Source of the DNA: Acinetobacter sp. ANC 4169
Lineage (GTDB): Bacteria; Pseudomonadota; Gammaproteobacteria; Pseudomonadales; Moraxellaceae
NCBI RefSeq assembly: GCF_002135355.1
Contig: NZ_NEGE01000014.1
Coordinates: forward strand, 1 to 64,000
DNA: 64,000 nucleotides
Reading direction: 5' to 3'
Below, one piece after another: positions 8,792 through 17,136 of the stretch; within the stretch, counting starts at the first letter, position 1; each line of letters starts with the position of its first letter. The notes beneath the pieces are model-generated. The model did not search any database and had not been told where the DNA came from. It saw nothing but the letters and a program-made list of their open reading frames with translations. The translations under genes were made by a program, and so were the position numbers.

Positions 8792-9619
8792 CTAAGCATT
8801 AAAACGAGACAGATCTTCTTCAGGACGGGCAGTCAATACTTCAACACCGGTTTTAGTCACTAAAAGGGTGTGTTCATATTGTGCTGACAAACTGTGGTCT
8901 TTGGTCACCACCGTCCATTTGTCACCTAAAATTTTAGTTTTCCAGTCACCACCATTGACCATAGGCTCGATGGTAAAAGTCATTCCTTCTTCAAGCACCA
9001 TGCCAGTATTCGCTTGGCCATAGTGTAAAACTTGCGGTTCATCATGGAATACGGTACCAATACCATGACCACAGTATTCACGTACTACGCCAAAACGTTC
9101 GGATTCAACATATTTCTGGATGGCATGACCAATATCACCAATGGTCGAACCTGGTTTAACCGTTTCCATGCCGCGGTACATGGCTTCTTGTGCCACTTTA
9201 CATAAGCGATTGGCCAGAATTGAAGTTTCACCACCCACGATATACATCATGTTGGTATCGCCGTGATAACCATCTTTAATCACAGTGACATCAATATTGA
9301 GGATGTCGCCTTTTTTCAAAATTTTACTTTCAGATGGAATGCCGTGACACACCACATGGTTGACTGAAGTGCAAATCACGTGTTGGAAAGCTGGACGGCC
9401 AGGTGCTGCGCCATAGCCGAGGCAAGCAGGAATGGCATCTTGTTTATTCACAATATAATCGTGACAAATCGTATCCAATTCCAGGGTAGATACACCCGGT
9501 TTGATATGCGGTTTGATCATATCCAAAACTTCAGCCGCCAGTCGACCCGCCACACGCATTTTCTCAATTTCTTCAGGTGTTTTGATTAAACGGCGGGGAG
9601 CTTCGTAAGTACTGTTCAT
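8792..9619 (-). CDS. map: Type I methionine aminopeptidase
   Basis: 275-aa enzyme that removes N-terminal methionine from new proteins; essential in most bacteria. The length fits the type Ia form without extension. The dinuclear metal site is visible: Asp in LNIDVTVIKDGYHGDTNMM (two Asp), His in EYCGHGIG, Glu in TIEPMV and a C-terminal Glu in YEHTLLVT. A conserved catalytic His sits in HVVCHGIP. The start is MNSTYEAPRRLIKTPEEIEKM at 9619. It is divergent from rpsB with about 200 bp between starts, an arrangement common in this group and in E. coli. Confidence 0.97.
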   Translation of the reverse strand: MNSTYEAPRRLIKTPEEIEKMRVAGRLAAEVLDMIKPHIKPGVSTLELDTICHDYIVNKQDAIPACLGYGAAPGRPAFQHVICTSVNHVVCHGIPSESKILKKGDILNIDVTVIKDGYHGDTNMMYIVGGETSILANRLCKVAQEAMYRGMETVKPGSTIGDIGHAIQKYVESERFGVVREYCGHGIGTVFHDEPQVLHYGQANTGMVLEEGMTFTIEPMVNGGDWKTKILGDKWTVVTKDHSLSAQYEHTLLVTKTGVEVLTARPEEDLSRFNA

Positions 9620-9634
9620 GATCTTTAAAAACTT

Positions 9635-9664
9635 TTGGAAATTTGTGTGTGACTATGGTATAAA
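9635..9664 (+). promoter_or_regulatory. Probable rpsB-tsf promoter
   Basis: TTGGAA (9635-9640) and TATAAA (9659-9664) are separated by 18 bp. Transcription would start near 9671, leaving a leader of about 155 nt before rpsB. Confidence 0.55.
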
Positions 9665-9734
9665 TAGCCGCCCATTTTATCAAATGCTTTTTCGTGAATA
9701 AATTTTCACGGGCTTTGTGCGATGGGGCAATAAA

Positions 9735-9791
9735 ATCCGCACATATATCGACACATTTCTCTGGGTGCCTGCAAGGGTGGAGAATGCGGAT
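9735..9791 (+). promoter_or_regulatory. Probable S2-binding leader of rpsB mRNA
   Basis: The rpsB leader contains a 7-bp stem, ATCCGCA (9735-9741) with TGCGGAT (9785-9791), enclosing a GC-rich segment and followed by GGAGGCCTAACCC. Gammaproteobacteria have a conserved structured rpsB leader through which S2 represses its own translation. Position and shape fit, but homology was not tested. Confidence 0.55.
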
Positions 9792-9827
9792 ATATGGAGG
9801 CCTAACCCAAACTTTAAGGTAAAGAAA

Positions 9828-10580
9828 ATGGCAGATTACAACGTAAGCATGCGCGACCTTCTTCAAGCAGGCGCTCACTTCGGTCACCAAACTCGTTTCT
9901 GGAACCCAAAGATGCGCGAATACATCTTTGGTGCGCGTAACAAAATTCACATCATCAACCTTGAGCACACTGTTCCTGCGTTAAATGATGCTTTGAACTT
10001 TGTTAACAATCTTGCAAGCAAAAAGAACAAAGTATTGTTTGTTGGTACTAAACGTGCTGCTTCTAACATCATTCGTGAACAAGCTCAACGCGCTGGTCAA
10101 CCATATGTAGACCACCGCTGGTTAGGTGGTATGTTGACGAACTGGAAAACACTTCGCCAATCTATCAACCGTTTAAAAGATCTTCAAACTCAATCTACTG
10201 ACGGTACTTTCGCTAAACTTACTAAACGTGAAGCTTTAGAACGTACTCGTGAAATGGAAAAACTTGAACGTGCTTTAGGCGGCGTTAAAAACATGGGTGG
10301 TTTACCTGACGCATTATTCGTAATTGACGTTGACCACGAATCAATCGCGATTAAAGAAGCTAAAAACCTTGGTATTCCTGTAATCGGTATCGTTGATACA
10401 AACTCTAACCCAGACAACGTAGATTACGTTATTCCTGGTAACGATGATGCGATCCGTGCGGTTACACTTTACGCTTCTGCTATGGCTGATGCTATCCTTG
10501 CTGGTAAAGAGTACGCTCAATCACAAGCAAATGCTCAAGCTAAAGGCGACGAAGCTGCTAAAGAAGCTCCAGAGGCTTAA
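9828..10580 (+). CDS. rpsB: 30S ribosomal protein S2
   Basis: 250-aa ribosomal protein S2, part of the small subunit near the back of the head. It is recognised from [20 protein letters not shown] at the start, [36 protein letters not shown] and [11 protein letters not shown]. The ATG at 9828 gives the conserved start; the frame is open to 9717 but that part is the leader. The C-terminal tail is Ala/Gln-rich. Codon use is that of a highly expressed gene. It is followed by a hairpin and tsf, the standard rpsB-tsf operon. Confidence 0.98.
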   Translation: MADYNVSMRDLLQAGAHFGHQTRFWNPKMREYIFGARNKIHIINLEHTVPALNDALNFVNNLASKKNKVLFVGTKRAASNIIREQAQRAGQPYVDHRWLGGMLTNWKTLRQSINRLKDLQTQSTDGTFAKLTKREALERTREMEKLERALGGVKNMGGLPDALFVIDVDHESIAIKEAKNLGIPVIGIVDTNSNPDNVDYVIPGNDDAIRAVTLYASAMADAILAGKEYAQSQANAQAKGDEAAKEAPEA

Positions 10581-10650
10581 TGCGTTTTGACGCAGAATTG
10601 TCATTTTTGCGACATGTAATCGTGGCAAATTAAGCGTCAAGCAAGCAAAA

Positions 10651-10679
10651 CGGCCCAGAGAACACTTTGGGCCGTTTTT
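10651..10679 (+). terminator. Terminator/attenuator between rpsB and tsf
   Basis: CGGCCCA (10651-10657) pairs with TGGGCCG (10668-10674), followed by TTTTT, inside the rpsB-tsf gap. It probably lowers rather than abolishes read-through to tsf. Confidence 0.8.
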
Positions 10680-10719
10680 GTTGAACAGATTCATTTTCTA
10701 CCGTATTTAGGAGAATAAC

Positions 10720-11595
10720 ATGACTGCAGTTACTGCGAGCATGGTAAAAGAATTGCGTGACCGTACTGGCCTAGCAATGATGGAATGTAAAAAAGCATTA
10801 ACAGAAGCGGACGGTGATATCGAATTAGCGATTGATAACCTTCGTAAATCTGGTCAAGCAAAAGCAGCTAAAAAAGCTGGTAACATTGCTGCTGACGGTG
10901 CAATCACTATCGTTCAAGAAGGCAACAAAGCGATTCTTGTAGAAGTAAACTGCCAAACTGACTTCGTTGCTAAAGACGAAAACTTTGCTGGTTTCTCTGC
11001 TAAAGTTGCTGCTGCTGCTCTTGCTGCAAATGAAACTGACGCTGCTAAAATTGCTGAATTAAAACTTGAAGATGGTTCTACTGTTGAAGAAGCGCGTATT
11101 GCTCTTGTTCAAAAAATCGGTGAAAACATCCAAGTACGTCGTGCGAAAATTGTTGAAGGCGAAAACCTTGCAGTTTACAAACACGGTTTAAAAATCGGTG
11201 TTGTAGTTGCTTACACAGGTTCTGCTGAAACTGGTAAAGGTATTGCAATGCACGTTGCTGCGTTCAACCCGGTTGCTGTAAATGCTGAAGGCGTTTCTGC
11301 TGATCTTATCGCTAAAGAAAAAGAAATTGCTGAAGCGAAAGCATTAGAATCTGGTAAACCAGCTAACATCGTTGAAAAAATGGTGACTGGTTCAGTTGAA
11401 AAATACTTGAATGAAGTTGTTCTTGAGCGTCAAATGTACGTAATCGACAATGACAAGAAAGTTGCTGATGTTCTTAAATCAACTGCTACTACAGTTGTTG
11501 AATTCGTTCGCTTCGAAGTGGGTGAAGGTATTGAGAAAAAAGCTGAACTTTCTTTCGCTGAAGAAGTTGCTGCTGCTCAAGCTGCTGCAAAATAA
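10720..11595 (+). CDS. tsf: Elongation factor Ts
   Basis: 291-aa guanine-nucleotide exchange factor for EF-Tu, acting in the cytoplasm during translation. The N-terminal UBA-like domain has the hallmark LRDRTGLAMMECKKAL, followed by the core segment VEVNCQTDFVAKDENF that contacts EF-Tu and GIAMHVAAFNP in the middle. The length is normal for gammaproteobacteria. The start has AGGAGA directly upstream. It is the second gene of the rpsB-tsf operon, after an intergenic hairpin, and ends in a strong terminator. Confidence 0.98.
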   Translation: MTAVTASMVKELRDRTGLAMMECKKALTEADGDIELAIDNLRKSGQAKAAKKAGNIAADGAITIVQEGNKAILVEVNCQTDFVAKDENFAGFSAKVAAAALAANETDAAKIAELKLEDGSTVEEARIALVQKIGENIQVRRAKIVEGENLAVYKHGLKIGVVVAYTGSAETGKGIAMHVAAFNPVAVNAEGVSADLIAKEKEIAEAKALESGKPANIVEKMVTGSVEKYLNEVVLERQMYVIDNDKKVADVLKSTATTVVEFVRFEVGEGIEKKAELSFAEEVAAAQAAAK

Positions 11596-11610
11596 TCTCT
11601 GATTATTTGC

Positions 11611-11640
11611 AAAAAAAGCCCTCGTTAGAGGGCTTTTTTT
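11611..11640 (+). terminator. Terminator of tsf
   Basis: AAAAAAAGCCCTC (11611-11623) pairs with GAGGGCTTTTTTT (11628-11640) around GTTA, directly after the stop. Confidence 0.92.
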
Positions 11641-11674
11641 ATGAATAGTTTAAAATTTTGAGAGAAGGACAAAG

Positions 11675-12205
11675 ATGGCGAATAAAGCTCAGATGGGAAT
11701 AGGTGCAGTTATTATTGTTTTAATTGCTGCCTATTTTGGAGTGGATTTACAAAAACAACCTGCTTCTACTCAAACTGTTCAAGACTTAAAACTGCAAAAC
11801 CAAATTCTGGTAGAGAAAGAACGTTCTCAAACTCATGTAGATTCTAAGTCTGAGAATTTACCGCTTGATAATGATGATGCAAAAATTCAGCAGGCATTTC
11901 AAACACAAAAAAGTGATATACAGGTTCGGTCTAGCGGAATAGTCAAAGCGGTTTTAGCGGATGATAACAACGGTTCACGCCATCAAAAATTTATTCTGCA
12001 ATTGCAGAATGGCTTAACCGTTTTGGTGGCTCATAATATTGATTTAAGTCCTCGTATTGATGGTTTGCAAAAGGGAGATGCACTCGAGTTCTATGGGGAA
12101 TATGAATACTCTGAAAAAGGTGGAGTAATTCACTGGACTCATCATGATCCACAACAAAGACATACGGACGGTTGGTTGAAATATAAAGGAAGAACCTATC
12201 AATAA
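11675..12205 (+). CDS. DUF3465 domain protein, membrane-anchored
   Basis: 176-aa protein. Residues 5-23 (QMGIGAVIIVLIAAYFGVD) form a signal anchor or uncleaved signal peptide, then comes a polar linker to about residue 75 and a compact C-terminal domain. The C-terminal part matches DUF3465 as I know it: GIVKAVLADDNNGSRHQKF, an ALEFYGEYEYSEKGGVIHWTHHDP motif and HTDGWLKYKGRTYQ at the end. The function is unknown; it probably works in the periplasm. Its start has AGAAGG upstream. It lies downstream of tsf after a strong terminator, so it is probably transcribed separately. Confidence 0.8.
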   Translation: MANKAQMGIGAVIIVLIAAYFGVDLQKQPASTQTVQDLKLQNQILVEKERSQTHVDSKSENLPLDNDDAKIQQAFQTQKSDIQVRSSGIVKAVLADDNNGSRHQKFILQLQNGLTVLVAHNIDLSPRIDGLQKGDALEFYGEYEYSEKGGVIHWTHHDPQQRHTDGWLKYKGRTYQ

Positions 12206-12238
12206 AGGTTCTTCAGAAGGCTAAAACGATAATAGGCC

Positions 12239-12694
12239 TTAAATTGCGCTGATTTGCGATTTTTGACGTGTTTTATATTTTGGTAGTAGTTTGTTTAGAT
12301 AGGTATTCATGCACCATGCAGGGCCAATGAGGAGGAATTGGAGGTCTTTGAAGAATGAAGGCTTTTTTCCTTCGACTTTGTGGCCATAAAACTGCCCAAT
12401 CCATGCTAAAACGAAAAGCGTAATATAAAATCCTGTTCCTACAGGCAAAATAAAAATCAGCCATGCCATAACGATAATGAGGGCAGCCATTGCGACAGCA
12501 AGGACTAAGTCTAGGCGTGCATAAAAGAGCAAAGTTAAAACCAGAAGCAGGGCTGTCAATAACGCGCTGAAATGAGCCAGTATGCCGATAATTGAAAACA
12601 GGATTGCGGGTACACAAACCCAGTGAATGGCTTTGTTGGTTTTGTTCTGATGGCTCTCACTATATTCATCCAACCATTCTGTTATTGTTTTCAT
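12239..12694 (-). CDS. DUF962/Mpo1-like membrane protein
   Basis: 151-aa integral membrane protein of the Mpo1/YGL010w-like (DUF962) family. The opening MKTITEWLDEYSESHQNKTNKAIHWVCVP has the conserved HQ and the IHWVCVP metal-site region. Three to four helices follow, then AWIGQFYGHKVEGKKPSFF, another family hallmark with His, and LLIGPAWC. The yeast relative is an Fe-dependent dioxygenase in 2-hydroxy fatty-acid breakdown. That reaction is known for yeast and only suggested here. Single gene, converging on the DUF3465 gene 33 bp away. Confidence 0.85.
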   Translation of the reverse strand: MKTITEWLDEYSESHQNKTNKAIHWVCVPAILFSIIGILAHFSALLTALLLVLTLLFYARLDLVLAVAMAALIIVMAWLIFILPVGTGFYITLFVLAWIGQFYGHKVEGKKPSFFKDLQFLLIGPAWCMNTYLNKLLPKYKTRQKSQISAI

Positions 12695-12913
12695 TTTTCA
12701 CTCCGGTTTTTTATTGATGAATATCCATCAATCTAAGTTTTTTTTTATTGAGATAAAATATAAACGAGAAAGTAGTGCCGGTCAAAATTCAGCACCAGCA
12801 ATTCATCACTCATATGATGCGCGCAGGACTAATGCTGGATGCTGGGTCACAAAGTGAGGGTGATGTTGAATCGTAATGAGAAGGCGGAGGGATTGCAATT
12901 TTGGCCAGGCATT

Positions 12914-12938
12914 AAAAAAGCCACAAGAAGTGGCTTTT
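12914..12938 (-). terminator. Terminator of rlpA
   Basis: AAAAGCCAC (12916-12924) pairs with GTGGCTTTT (12930-12938), with an A-run on the left for minus-strand termination after rlpA. Confidence 0.82.
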
Positions 12939-12969
12939 AAGTCAAATGTATCAGGAGTCTGGCAAGGTT

Positions 12970-13578
12970 TTATGAATTTGGACCATCCACACGTTCGATA
13001 TTCACTTTTGCAGTACCTGCATTGGTAATACCTAACTGTTTTGCAGCGCCATAAGACAAGTCTAGAACACGGTTACCATGGAATGGACCACGATCGTTTA
13101 CTTTTACGACTACGCTTTTACCATTGTTTTTATTGGTCACGCGAATATAGCAGTTCAATGGCAAGCTACGGTGAGCTGCAGTCAAACCATTCATATCGAA
13201 TGTTTCGCCACTTGCAGTTTTACGGCCATGGAATTGGCGACCGTACCAAGAGGCTGCACCAGTTTGGCTAAATTTACGTACTGTGTTAGAAGCGACAGTG
13301 TTTAGCTTTTCAATCACTGAAGGCTCATCGTTAGGGATTTCAATTTTCGCAGCAATAGTTTGACGACGAATTTTATCACCAGAACGCTCAGTGATTGAGA
13401 GGCTGTTTAAATTTGAAAAGTGCGAGTTAAAGGTTTGAGCATCTTTATTTAATACACGTGTGGCTAAACGTGAGTTGTCATGATCCGTATTGAATGATGA
13501 CTGCACCAGTTCTGCTTGAGACTGACTCAGGGCAAAAGTGGCCGATAAGGCTAAAATATATTTTATTGAAGACTGCAT
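12970..13578 (-). CDS. rlpA: RlpA-family septal ring lytic transglycosylase
   Basis: 202-aa exported protein with a C-terminal double-psi beta-barrel of the RlpA family, which cuts peptidoglycan strands lacking stem peptides. The start at 13578 (AGGAG upstream) gives a clean signal peptide, SSIKYILALSATFALSQSQA, with cleavage after AQA-like residues. No lipobox Cys is seen, so it is probably periplasmic rather than a lipoprotein. The catalytic domain shows GAASWYGRQFHGRKTASGE, then TAAHRSLPLNCYIRVTN, and NDRGPFHGNRVLDLS containing the conserved Asp. The SPOR domain of the E. coli protein is absent, so this is a short form. Confidence 0.88.
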   Translation of the reverse strand: MQSSIKYILALSATFALSQSQAELVQSSFNTDHDNSRLATRVLNKDAQTFNSHFSNLNSLSITERSGDKIRRQTIAAKIEIPNDEPSVIEKLNTVASNTVRKFSQTGAASWYGRQFHGRKTASGETFDMNGLTAAHRSLPLNCYIRVTNKNNGKSVVVKVNDRGPFHGNRVLDLSYGAAKQLGITNAGTAKVNIERVDGPNS

Positions 13579-13853
13579 TATTAAACTCCTAAAGACCGTT
13601 GCTTTCATTTCAATTAAGCGATTGAAAATTAAGCTATCAAGTCTGTTAATTCTCTTTTGCAACTACATTCGACGAGATGGATAATATTCATGCCAAGCTA
13701 AAGCTGTCTACTCTTTAATTAAAATAATTACAAAAACTACAGAAATATATCATTTTTCGATCAAAATATGATCAATATTGTAACAATGTATGTAAAAGGT
13801 CTAATTTGTGAGCTATTTTACGAAAAAAATTATTGACTTTATTGTTTTTTGGT

Positions 13854-13876
13854 AAAAACCAGCCTTAACGGCTGGC
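13854..13876 (-). terminator. Terminator overlapping the mltB stop codon
   Basis: CCAGCC (13859-13864) pairs with GGCTGG (13870-13875) around a loop that contains the mltB TAA, with an A-run to the left for minus-strand termination. Termination is thus built into the end of the gene. Confidence 0.72.
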
Positions 13877-14839
13877 GATTTCAGTGCCTAATTGCCATAC
13901 CGCTGTGGCATACATTCGACTCTTGTTATATGTCGTAATCACCTGAAAATTTGGATAAGTAATATAGTAAATAGGGCCATAACTATCTTGAAGTTGAATA
14001 ATATTTACCATATCCAGGTCATCAATTTTCACAATCGGATTGGTTGCAGTGATGCCTTGATTTTTTAAGGCACCATAGGGAGTAGGTTGTTCCAAATCTT
14101 TGGCAATAATAGCAGTGGAATTATTTCCACTATAGCGGGCAGCAAAGCCAATCGGTTGGTTACGTTGCCATCCATGTTGAGCCAAATAGTTGGCAATAGA
14201 ACCAATGGCATCCACGGCAGAATTTCTTAGGTCGATATGTCCATTTGCATCATAGTCCACCCCCAATTTCGTAATGTTACTCGGCATAAATTGCGGATAG
14301 CCAATAGCACCGGCATAGGATCCTACTACCGAGCTGGCAGGTACCCCATCTTTATAGGTCCAAGCAATCAATGCCGCGAGTTCATCCTGAAAATACTGCG
14401 CACGACGTTCATAGCCAAAACCTAAGGTCGCCAAGGCATCTCGGGTGATGAAATTGCCTTTATTGGCACCAAAACCGGTTTCTACCCCTAAAATGCCTAA
14501 AATGACCGATTGTGGTACACCAAACTGCTGTTCGGCACGGTTTAAGGTATCGGCATACTGATTTTTAAAGCGCACCCCACGCTGAATGGTGCTTTCGGCC
14601 ATAAAATTGGTTTTATATTCGTACCAGGGCTTACTTTCCCCAGGACGATTCATAATATTGATGATATTAGGCAGGTTTTTTGACCCGTTCATGGCCCAAT
14701 CGACTTGCTCTGCGCTTAAGCCATAGGTCTGCATGGTTTTTTGCTTAAAGCTGTTATAAGCAGGATCGTTGTAAAAATCATTGGCCTGACAGAAACTGGT
14801 GATGGAAAGTGCACCGAGAAGTAAAGGAAGACGTTTCAT
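13865..14839 (-). CDS. mltB: Lytic murein transglycosylase B
   Basis: Family 3 lytic transglycosylase of about 324 aa that cleaves peptidoglycan glycan strands. The catalytic Glu is in ILGVETGFGANKGNF, followed by TRDALATLGFGYERRAQYF, GSYAGAIGYPQFMPSN and GSIANYLAQHGWQ, all family hallmarks. The ATG at 14839 gives a standard signal peptide (KRLPLLLGALSITSFCQA). In-frame ATG 14866 and TTG 14875 would add a short tail, and no start has a convincing ribosome site. The Cys near the signal end does not sit in a classic lipobox, so membrane attachment is uncertain. Confidence 0.9.
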   Translation of the reverse strand: MKRLPLLLGALSITSFCQANDFYNDPAYNSFKQKTMQTYGLSAEQVDWAMNGSKNLPNIINIMNRPGESKPWYEYKTNFMAESTIQRGVRFKNQYADTLNRAEQQFGVPQSVILGILGVETGFGANKGNFITRDALATLGFGYERRAQYFQDELAALIAWTYKDGVPASSVVGSYAGAIGYPQFMPSNITKLGVDYDANGHIDLRNSAVDAIGSIANYLAQHGWQRNQPIGFAARYSGNNSTAIIAKDLEQPTPYGALKNQGITATNPIVKIDDLDMVNIIQLQDSYGPIYYITYPNFQVITTYNKSRMYATAVWQLGTEIASR

Positions 14840-14875
14840 TTTGTTATAAAAGTTGATACTTAACATATTACTCAA

Positions 14876-15598
14876 AGTTCCAAAAACATAATCAGTGTGT
14901 GTAAATCGACATCACGATGCTAAAAGACAGCATTACAAATATAATTGCCGAAAATCCATCTCATGAAAGATAACGGAATTTTTCTAAGGGGCTAAGATAG
15001 CATTGACCAAGGCTATATCAACCAGTATGCATACAAAAAAAGACAAACATGGAGAGACTGCGCGTAAATCCACCTCTCAGGCGGATACTCTAAGCCGGGC
15101 TTTATTCTCCTGAGCAGAACAATAAAAAGATTGAGCAATTTTCATCAATCAGACTTAATCTTTACATGACTTGTCATAATACGAGCTATCTCGGTTTCGA
15201 GTAAGGAATTTAGTCGCGATTGGACATTTTTAAATGGTGTTTGGTTGAAAAGCCATCAGTCTTTATCACTATTTAAAAAGTTAGAAATAGCCCGCTTAAG
15301 TATCCATATGAACTCAAGGTTCGGAAGTGAAATCTTTATTCTTTATTCGACTTGCTATAAAGGTTAAATGGGAGAAACTTAGGAATAAGGCACACTCTAA
15401 GAAAAAATAAAATCGGGCAGAATTTAACTTTCATCATCACTTTATATAGCAATAATCTGGATATAAAAATAAATGGAAAAAGTAATGCAGAAGATGTTTC
15501 TGAAATCAATACAGCAAAAATCGTGCAGTAGGAAGTGAATCAAGTTAAAGGCTGATAAAAAGTATGAACTCTTCAGCATTTGAGCTGGAATTGGACAA
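14876..15598. other. Gene-free stretch, about 720 bp
   Basis: No open frame with a ribosome site, RNA gene or repeat was found on either strand. A segment at 15051-15081 (GGAGAGA, later CTCTCAGG) recalls glycine-riboswitch core words but lacks the rest. The length is unusual for this gene-dense region, and decayed DNA is possible. Confidence 0.5.
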
Positions 15599-15601
15599 TA
15601 A

Positions 15602-15625
15602 AAAACCTAGCCATGGCTAGGTTTT
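15602..15625 (-). terminator. Terminator of the 216-aa hypothetical gene
   Basis: AAAACCTAGCC and its complement form a near-perfect 24-bp palindrome with A/T runs, just beyond the stop at 15644 on the minus strand. Confidence 0.8.
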
Positions 15626-15643
15626 CGATAATTTTATAAATGC

Positions 15644-16294
15644 TTAAGCATGGAATAAAGTATCGTGATATTCAGCAAGTGCCTTCAACTCATCTTTATT
15701 CAGATTTGGAATGATTTTATCCACTGCAATATGTACGGCTTTAATCACTGCAGCTGAGCCTAAATCAGCAGCTTTACGTTTAATCATGCCTAAATCAAGG
15801 GTCTTATTAAAGTCGCTCATAAAATGACGCACGGTCGCTTCAGCAAATTGCTTATACGATTCCGTGAGCGCTGCTTTGTTGATTTCATTCCCGGCTTTAA
15901 TTTCCGCATAACTATGCTTAAGATTGGTCACCAGGCTTGCATCTAATGATTCACCTACGCGGAAGTTGCCTTCAGCATCTTTAAACAAGCTTTTTTCAGA
16001 AAACTCAATCGATTGCTTGACCACATCATTTGAAGATTTACTCATTAATTGTTTCAATAAAACAGCAACGGTTGATTTGATATAACCCGCAAGTTTTTCA
16101 GCTGTATCACGTTTATCACTGGCCGGAAAACGACGCACAAGCTCAGTCAAAATAGCATCAATGATTTCTTCATTAATTAGCAATGCTGTTTTGTCGCGTA
16201 AAGGATAAAGCGGTTCGCTGGAATTTCTCTTTTCCTGAGCTGTTTGAATACTGGTTAATAATTCTGCAGTCGGAATAAAACCAAAAAATGGCAT
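15644..16294 (-). CDS. Hypothetical protein, 216 aa
   Basis: Helix-rich soluble protein with no signal peptide, beginning MPFFGFIPTAELLTSIQTAQ. It contains charged amphipathic helices (FSEKSLFKDAEGNFRVGESL, ADLGSAAVIKAVHIAVDKII). I recognise no family. The ATG at 16294 has GAGG 9 bp upstream; the frame begins five codons earlier at a TTG that overlaps that site. It is 26 bp downstream of queF on the same strand and probably the last gene of the ABC-queF transcription unit, followed by its own terminator. Confidence 0.75.
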   Translation of the reverse strand: MPFFGFIPTAELLTSIQTAQEKRNSSEPLYPLRDKTALLINEEIIDAILTELVRRFPASDKRDTAEKLAGYIKSTVAVLLKQLMSKSSNDVVKQSIEFSEKSLFKDAEGNFRVGESLDASLVTNLKHSYAEIKAGNEINKAALTESYKQFAEATVRHFMSDFNKTLDLGMIKRKAADLGSAAVIKAVHIAVDKIIPNLNKDELKALAEYHDTLFHA

Positions 16295-16320
16295 GTTAAA
16301 AAACCTCAATGTTCTTCATT

Positions 16321-17136
16321 TTATTGTCGCGCCAAACGAATGGGGCGAGGCATCCATGTCGCATCCGATACACGGCAAGGGTTGATGTCTAATCCGCCAC
16401 GACGTGTATAAGTTGCATATACCATCAGTTTTTCTGGAGCAAGGTTCTGCCAGATGTCGGCAAACATCTGTTCCACACATTGTTCATGGAATCCATTATG
16501 CTGACGGTAAGAAATAATATAAGCTAAAATACTGCGATAACAAGGTTTTTTACCCTGATATCGAATAAAAACTGTACCCCAGTCCGGCTGGCCAGTAACT
16601 GGACAGTTACTGCGTAATAAATGTGAATACAGCTGAATTTCAACTTCATCACTATTTTCTGTATCTAATTTTAATAAAGTTGCATCTGGATGACTTTCTA
16701 ATCGTTCAGGGCTTAAATCGTCAATACATATCCCTTCCGGTTGAGCAATGGTTAACTCATCGGCCTGAAATAGAGTCAGGGTGATAGGAGCACCTGCTGC
16801 CGCAGATAAATCTTTTTCAACCGTCGCAATAAAAGCGTTTTTTGAATCGAATGGGGTGAAGTTCATACTATTAAAGTAGAGCTTTAATGATTTTGATTCG
16901 ATCAGGTTGGGAGAAGAGGCCGGCAAAGTGATACGACCGATGGCAACTTGAGGAATGCCGGCCGCATTGAGCCAGGAAATCTCAAAAACATGCCACCAGT
17001 CTTTACCTTGCTGAATGCCTTCAACATGGGCATATTTTTCACGCGCTTGTGCACGTGCAATGGGAAACAGAATATCGGGTTGATATTCTGTTGGATAATT
17101 GGTGTCTTTACCTAATAGAGAATGTTCTACACTCAT
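16321..17136 (-). CDS. queF: NADPH-dependent 7-cyano-7-deazaguanine reductase
   Basis: 271-aa QueF of the long two-domain type. It reduces preQ0 to preQ1 in queuosine synthesis, which modifies tRNAs with GUN anticodons such as the tRNA-Asn genes in this window. The nucleophile Cys178 and Asp185 are in SNCPVTGQPDWGTV, and the C-terminal half has EQMFADIWQNLAPEKLMVYATYTRRGG. The N-terminal half has SKSLKLYFNSMNFTPF, the substrate-binding ESKSxK-like motif. It abuts the ABC permease gene (1-bp overlap), implying one operon. Confidence 0.97.
   Translation of the reverse strand: MSVEHSLLGKDTNYPTEYQPDILFPIARAQAREKYAHVEGIQQGKDWWHVFEISWLNAAGIPQVAIGRITLPASSPNLIESKSLKLYFNSMNFTPFDSKNAFIATVEKDLSAAAGAPITLTLFQADELTIAQPEGICIDDLSPERLESHPDATLLKLDTENSDEVEIQLYSHLLRSNCPVTGQPDWGTVFIRYQGKKPCYRSILAYIISYRQHNGFHEQCVEQMFADIWQNLAPEKLMVYATYTRRGGLDINPCRVSDATWMPRPIRLARQ

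Noticed and set aside
9717..9827. Longer N-terminus for rpsB
   Set aside because: The added residues are unlike S2 and coincide with the structured leader; the start at 9828 matches the family.
12206..12238. Hairpin between the DUF3465 and DUF962 genes (AAGGC ... GGCCTT)
   Set aside because: Short stem, wide loop and no T-run on either strand.
15051..15110. Glycine-riboswitch-like words (GGAGAGA, CTCTCAGG) between mltB and the 216-aa gene
   Set aside because: The conserved middle segment and P1 stem are missing, spacing is too short, and no glycine-related gene follows on either strand.
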